NCBI GenBank assembly: GCA_023614405.1
Contig: CM042697.1
Location: forward strand, 161,548,149 to 161,612,148
Length of the DNA stretch: 64,000 nucleotides
Source: Avena insularis
Taxonomy: Eukaryota > Streptophyta > Magnoliopsida > Poales > Poaceae
Direction of reading: 5' to 3'
Below, in pieces: positions 58,741 through 64,000 of the stretch (within the stretch, counting starts at the first letter, position 1; the number at the start of each line of letters is the position of its first letter). A program made the translations under genes and the position numbers. The notes below the pieces were generated by a model, which worked only from the letters and a program-made list of their open reading frames with translations, was not told the DNA's origin and did not search any database.

Positions 58741-59519
58741 ACTGGTGTACTATATAGTGGTATAGATATAGATATAGATATAAAAATCTGGATGGAGGGA
58801 GTAGAAAAGAGCTCACTTTATCAATTTGTTTCACCCATCAACTCAATCATCAGCGTGGGGCCGAGGAGATGGGGAGGTCACGGTGCATATGGGCGCTCCA
58901 CAAAAGTATGTTGGGCCATCCAGTGTAGGAAGCAGTCGGCGTTCTATCAATCGCTTACCTATTCATCGTCATCAATATTTGCCACCGCATCGGCTTCATC
59001 AGCGACATTGATTGTCCCTTGCTTGATAATCTGCCACATTAATATGGATCATCTCCTTCCTATTAATCCTCTCCCTTCCTGCGCAATCCATCTCAAATCC
59101 CCTTCCGACAACCATCTCCATCCTCATCTATCATCCATGGCGCCTTAGGCTGCCGCCGTCACTAGGCGCAAAGACCGACATCACCTTTTGAGGATAATGC
59201 CCTCGCATGGGCCTTCTCCCGTGGAGAACAAAGTGGCGTGGCACCTTCCTCGGCCTTCAAATGCAGTGCGCAAAGTACTATATGTATCGCCTCAACACAA
59301 TCCAGATGAGATGTTGAAGGTCAAGTTTGTCAACTTCAGGGATGCCGTCTCCTCTATGGCCAGGCCTTCCACCCGCGGCTGCGAGATGGTGGTGTTCTGG
59401 CACCAACATTTTCACCAACTACTAGGACCGGTTCCCCAACAGCGACAACTTCATCCACAATGTCCTCCAGGGAGGCTGAGATGGCTGATGTCTACGCACT
59501 TCTATTCTTGTAGAGCGGT
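58741..59519 (+). other. Possible decayed gene fragment, unrecognised
   Basis: The stretch begins with a short TAGATA microsatellite (58762-58783) and a GGATGGAGGGAGTA motif like one MITE end. From about 58850 it becomes GC-richer and promoter- or exon-like. An ATG in good context at about 59138 is followed two codons later by a stop. A 120-residue frame (59188-59550) runs on into the Athila-like LTR that begins at 59520, so its end is artificial. I recognise no domain. Confidence 0.3.
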
Positions 59520-60883
59520 TGTTTGGCCTCCAAGTGCGAGGGGTTTGTAGAAACGGTATGAGTTTTCCCTTAAGTGGATCACCCAAGATTTATCGAACTC
59601 GGGAGGAAGTGGTCAAAGTATTACCTCTCAAGCAACCATGCAATCAAGATACAAGAAGTCTCTTGTGTCCCCCAACACACCCAATACACTTGTCGGTGTA
59701 TAGGTGCACTAGTTAATGAAGAGATAGTGAAATACAAGTGGTATAGATAATTATAAGTAGTAACGGTGATAGAAAATAACTTGATGGCGTGGAAGAGACT
59801 AAAAGGCAAACTGAAATAAAAGATGAAACAAGCAAACATGTAATAGATCTAATAGCAAGCAGTGTTTCAATACTTAGAAACAAGGCCTAGGGATCATACT
59901 TTCACTGGTGAACACTCTCATATAAATATCTTCTCTTTATGATACTAATCTTAACTAATCTCGGTTGGACACTCTAATCCATGGTAGGGCTATAACGGCA
60001 CACCTCAAAGTCTGCTTTCCACATCTAGATAACCCCTGATGTCACCTTGAGCACTAGATGGTTCAAACAAACACCACAATTTCATAAAGACATCGACTCA
60101 AAATTGCTCACCAACAATTATTTGTAATCTCTGGCCTAAGTCTGACCATGGTGTACGCTATCTCCTTTATCACACATGGGGAGAAGCGGAGATCTATTAA
60201 AAGCACTTGAGAGTACCAAGGTAGATCTACTTGATTACAAAGATCATGATCACAATATGGTCATACATAGAGAGAGAGATGAACACATAGCTACCGGTAG
60301 AACCCTTATCCTCGAGAACTACTCCCTCCTCATCATGGGAATCAACAACGACGATGGAGATGGTGGTGGAGATCGATGGAGATGGCTCTGGGGCACTTCC
60401 CGTCGTGAGGAGCCGGAGCAGACTTTCTGTCCCCAGATCTCCTTCTTGGTGGGCATTATGCGGAACTTTGTGGCTAGAGCTTGATGATTTAGGGTTTTTG
60501 CCTCGAGGAGATATATAGGCGAAAGAGGAAAGGTCGGTGGCCGGCCAGGAGGACCACACCATGCCCTGGCGCGGCCAAGGGGGACCCGCGCCTAGGGGTG
60601 GTGTGGCCACCCTTTGGCCCCTCTCTGACTCTCCTTAGAGCTCCATGAGTCTTCCGGGAAAATAACAACTTTGGCTTTTGTCCGATCCAATTCGAGAATA
60701 TTCCTTTTACGACTTTCTGGAACCAAAAATAAGCGAAAAAGCAAAGTGACAACTGTGGCATCTTGTTAATAGGTTAGTGCAAGAAATCATATGAAAGTAC
60801 TCCAAAGTGTGGACAAAACATAAGAAAGTAGATAAAACCAAACATGAAACATCAAAAATTATAGATACATTTGCAATGTATCA
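59520..60883 (-). mobile_element. Isolated Athila-like Gypsy LTR
   Basis: On the minus strand the LTR starts TGATACATTGCAAATGTATC at 60883 and ends near GGAGGCCAAACA at 59520, about 1364 bp. It contains the family tail motifs CACAAGAGACTTCTTGTATC and TTGGGTGATCCACTTAAGGG. Neither a primer site nor a polypurine tract adjoins it, so it is a single LTR. The flanking five bases (GCGGT and ATGGC) do not match, which suggests loss by unequal recombination between elements or a deletion rather than a clean solo LTR. Frames inside it are chance. Confidence 0.75.
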
Positions 60884-61178
60884 ATGGCTTATCTACCGGC
60901 GCCATATCCGGAAGTGCTGCTTATGGATGAAGGTATACCATATCCGGAGGTGCCGCCACGTTATTTGGAGGTGCCGCTGATGGCTCAGAATTATCGTTGA
61001 TGGATCCGGAGGTGGCAGCGTTATCCGGATGCCGATGAGTCGAGATAGTACATGTAGCATTTGGGTGGCGTTGGTGCCGATGTCACGGCGCTGGCGTATG
61101 AACTAGAAATGCTAGGAGGCACCGGACACACTAGTTCAGCAGAGTCCTTTATATATAAACTTCGTCTTTGTTATGTTA
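60884..61178. other. Low-copy DNA with short PYPEV-type repeats
   Basis: This segment repeats TATCCGGAGGTGCCGC-like units several times (about 60905-61045). In one frame it reads AYLPAPYPEV, GIPYPEVPP and YLEVPL before a stop. It could be a fragment of a repetitive protein or a small satellite. I do not recognise it. Confidence 0.3.
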
Positions 61179-61743
61179 GGGGTTCTTTGGTTTAGAGGAT
61201 GTCATTTAGGGATTAGGATATCCCCAACCGGCTAGTTAGGGGTAGCCTTTTTTGTTTGGCCAGTCAAAATCTATTGGCCCAACTGTTTTTCATTTTCCTC
61301 TTTCACCTTCTCTTCTTCATCGCCTCACCACTTCCCTAGCGGTGACCACGACATTGGCGACATCACACCCTTTTGCCCCTATCGACCCGTGTCAACATGC
61401 CGCATCGCCCCCTGCACGCCCACTACCGCGTGACCCTACGCTTTATGTGCGTATTCAAACACCCTTTACGCCCTCTGACCTCGCTATGGCCGCCCTCGTG
61501 TCGAGCCATAGGCAAAAGAAAAGATGGTTGTTTTCTCTCGAGAGGAAGGGTGAGCGAACAGAAAATGCTTGAGGAGCTATCCAAAAAGTAGGTGACCTCA
61601 TCCAGCTCTTTTGTGGGATATGCTTAACCACCATTTTGAGACAAAAGTGGTTATCCATATCCCTCCACCCTCTAAACAAAACACTAGATAACCAAAAAAG
61701 TGGATATCCGTGTTACCTTTGGATAACCACTGAACCAAACCTA
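61179..61743. mobile_element. Tourist-like MITE (PIF/Harbinger type)
   Basis: The left end GGGGTTCTTTGGTTTAGAGG and the inverted right end TAGGTTTGGTTCAGTGGTTA share the GG..TTTGGTT.AG.GG pattern of Harbinger-type ends. TTA flanks both sides (61176-61178 and 61744-61746), the usual 3-bp target. The length is about 565 bp. A 106-residue frame within it (61252-61572) has no transposase motifs. Confidence 0.55.
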
Positions 61744-62600
61744 TTATAATGGTTGAATGAAGTTTCTTTTAGGGCGTCCTTTCTTTTAATACTATTGTGA
61801 AAAAATTCTCTTTTGTTACTACTCATATTGCCACCTGTACTACTAGTAGTCTGCGAATGAAAGATCATTGAATATTCTTCTCCCGATGTTTGTGAAGGAA
61901 GTGAAAATTTCAAAACTTCGAAAGTTTGAATTGCTACTCTATTGTACTCCCTCAAATTACTTGACTCGAATTTGTCTAGATTCGGATGTATATAAACATA
62001 TTCTTGTTCTAGATGCATTGAATTTGATAATCTGAAGTCAAATAATTTAAATGGGAAGAGTAGTAGTCGGGATTCGGCTCCTTCTCGAAGGCGAGCAATC
62101 GGAGCAATACGTTTCATACTATTACAAATATGGCCAAATTTGTAGCCATTCATATTCTTGGATATGGGATCATAAAGTATGATATAGAGATATGGCCTTG
62201 ACCTTGTGGTCGTTCGGCTTGAAATCCAAGAAAGTTCATACTCGTTGGCAGGTATCGCTTTGGTCGACACGATTACAATCCCGGATGCCCATTATGTCAT
62301 ACCTCGCAATCCCGAGTTACCATTTTGCGAGACATAATGGATTGGATATCCTGATACATCATCCATTACAAACCATAGATAAGTTTTTTACACAAATAAG
62401 GATCTCATGATCGGTCTTTAATATAACAATGCCGGAATTAAAAGATAAGCGTGGTGGGGTCCATCTTGAGAGCACGAGGCATCTTTGGCGAAGAGATAGT
62501 CCTGAATTATCATGGCAAATCCTGCTGGCCATCATCTTGATAGTCTCCTTCATAGATGCAGCCATAATAATAGCCGGGGACAAAAGCCATGAGTACTCTT
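61744..62600. other. Unrecognised region with a 185-residue minus-strand frame
   Basis: A minus-strand frame (62270-61713) gives a Ser/Arg-rich 185-residue product with no motif I know, and it overlaps the end of the Tourist-like MITE, which argues against a real gene. A plus-strand frame (62429-62614) includes a hydrophobic stretch (LLAIILIVSFIDAAIIIA) that would fit one membrane helix, but there is no supporting context. The right part may already belong to the E7 LTR. Confidence 0.3.
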
Positions 62601-64000
62601 TAAGTACTACTTAAATACTAATACTTGGTATAGTTCTAAATTAAAGTGCAAAATCTAAGTTTAACTATAAAGTTAAGTTTGAAAACTAAGCTGAGTTCAA
62701 AACCAAGAAAGATAAAATAAGGTTCTAGAATCACTTAAGTTGGGAAGCTATTATCATAAACACAACCTGTATTGGTTGGGTCAAAGTTCATCGATCATTT
62801 CAAATTATTTAGAAAACATCGACAGCGAAATAGTATGGCCATTCCAACTATCCATAACATGATAGCGACTATTAGAATAGTTTGACACTCTGCGGTGGTA
62901 CACTTTCACCACAAGATTTGATACATACATGGGGATAATTGAATCATCATACTTAGTATCAGATAATCAAACATAACCTTCCTTTACACACCCCTAGTAC
63001 AAGTACCTCTCCTATGAGCATGGCCTCCCAACCATGACCATGGGTCATCTTAGGCCTTTGCATAGGTGGACAACATTGAGAGGTAGCCTCAGCTCAAACC
63101 TCTCCGTGAGAACTAATACTAATGCATATAGAATTTCCAGCTAAGCCTTACCCAATTCAGGTAATGTGGTTGTATGCAGTAAATTTGGAATGGTATAATG
63201 TCTGAATCCAACCATCAGTTTTATAAAAGGAGTTAAGGCTCATGCCTCATCATTTCATCATCATAAATCAGTTGTGTCTCTCACACATATCAAAACATCT
63301 CAATAGAATGACTCATCATTCCAAGGTTTTCACATTTCATTTTCACCAAGTGCTCCCCATCTAAAGTGACTCAAGTTTTTGATCTACTCTAAAATACTAA
63401 GTTAAGAGTGTTCACTAAGGTGGAAGATGGGATCAATCTCATGCCATAGAATGGCATCTAAAGTTTCTAAGTGGGTCAAGTTTTATACTTTTTATGCTAC
63501 CTTCAAAATAAATAAGAACTTTGTATACTAAGGGGAGTAAAACTTGTAAGTAAGGCTGGTACTAATAGTTAAAAGGGGTGTGATCAAAGCATTCCTAAAG
63601 CATCCTTGCTCATTCATCTAGCAATTCTAGCTTGTAACAATAGCTTGCCTTGGTTGGTGCAGTGGTTGAAGTTTTCTTCTTCTTCTTCTTGGTAGAGCTC
63701 CTCCTCCTCGAAAGCTTGAGTCGGTACTAGTGTCTATAAATACATAAAGTGCAATCACCAAACAATACTTAACTAGGCTAAGTAGCATTCTAAAACACAC
63801 ATTTGATGATCTATTATCATCTAAAACATCCTGAAGTTTTAATTCAATAGTTTCATCCTTTTTATTTTAGAAAGTAATTTCTACTCATTGAAATATTAAC
63901 TAAAATTTAATATTCACCACCAAAATATGGGATCATGTGGACACATGTCCTCACCACATATTCTAACATGTGGGAATGAGATTTAAAAGGTTGGGTCAAT
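62601..64000 (-). mobile_element. E7: reverse Gypsy LTR, runs off the window
   Basis: The sequence 62848-62935 matches, in the same reverse orientation, the E2 LTR region near 479-560: a degenerate shared block (CTATCCATAACATGATAGCG) followed by CACTCTGC, GTACACTTTCACCACAAGA and related motifs. The following text (for example GAGAGGTAGCCTCAGCTCAA) fits an abundant grass Gypsy LTR as I recall it. Neither LTR end is seen. A CTT microsatellite (63676-63690) lies near the right end. No gene is visible. Confidence 0.55.

Noticed and set aside
62140..62600. Possible organelle DNA insertion
   Set aside because: It looked organelle-like at first, but no chloroplast or mitochondrial gene could be recognised in either strand.
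62560..62600. Match of CCGGGGACAAAAGCC to the conserved LTR block in E7
   Set aside because: The motif order fits better at 62848-62935, where the neighbouring CACTCTGC and CACCACAAGA motifs also align.
1..64000. CRISPR arrays, bacterial operons, rRNA or tRNA genes
   Set aside because: No short regularly spaced repeats with unique spacers, no ribosome-binding-site gene clusters, and no rRNA or tRNA cores were seen. The iMet-like matches are retrotransposon primer sites.

Overview
The window looks like heterochromatic DNA from a grass nuclear genome, most likely Pooideae (wheat, barley, oat or ryegrass type). The reasons are BARE/Angela-type Copia LTRs, Athila-type and chromovirus-type Gypsy elements with iMet primer sites and LTRs starting TGTCACATCCC, a Stowaway MITE, and almost no host coding sequence. 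I see no intact host gene, no rRNA or tRNA gene and nothing bacterial. Most open frames are broken retrotransposon genes or chance frames. The only recognisable host gene piece is a fragment of a SINA/SIAH-like E3 ubiquitin ligase near 54.0-54.3 kb.

Layout. 1-25964: a reverse-strand, non-autonomous Gypsy element (here 'E2') with LTRs of about 4.4 kb and a 1.7 kb interior coding a zinc-knuckle-array protein. Its left LTR is split by a forward gag-only Gypsy element ('E1', 922-10618, TSD ATATT). Its right LTR is split by a reverse Angela-like Copia element (16338-22200, TSD ATGGC). 25965-28851: an Athila-like Gypsy remnant (LTR tail plus protease, RT, RNase H and integrase finger) into which E2 inserted. 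28852-31248: a forward BARE/Angela-like Copia LTR, primer site and leader, cut by 31249-39987, a non-coding chromovirus-like element ('E4') whose 3' LTR is truncated. 39988-40408: a fragment of an Athila-like LTR. 40409-41712 plus 53629-54026: one Copia LTR, split by 41713-53623, a full-length but shattered chromovirus ('E6', gag to chromodomain, TSD TATTA). 54027-64000: lower-copy DNA with the SINA-like fragment, a foldback, a long-TIR DNA transposon, a Stowaway MITE, an isolated Athila-like LTR, a Tourist-like MITE, and at the right edge a reverse Gypsy LTR ('E7').

How the parts relate. E1, E2 and E4 keep only cis signals (LTRs, PBS, PPT) plus, at most, a gag-like gene. They must have moved using proteins from elsewhere. 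E6 has the same LTR start, a related primer site, PPT context and, with E4, a homologous 5' leader, so an E6-like chromovirus is a plausible helper. Three structural signals recur across these families and are not explained by coding: a duplicated polypurine tract at exactly 78-bp spacing in E1, E2 and E4; a conserved LTR block (core GTGTCCCCGGTTATGGAC) about 590-630 bp from the LTR end; and diverged tandem repeats of about 156 bp inside the E4 and E6 LTRs. All comparisons were made by eye, without alignment software or database searches.
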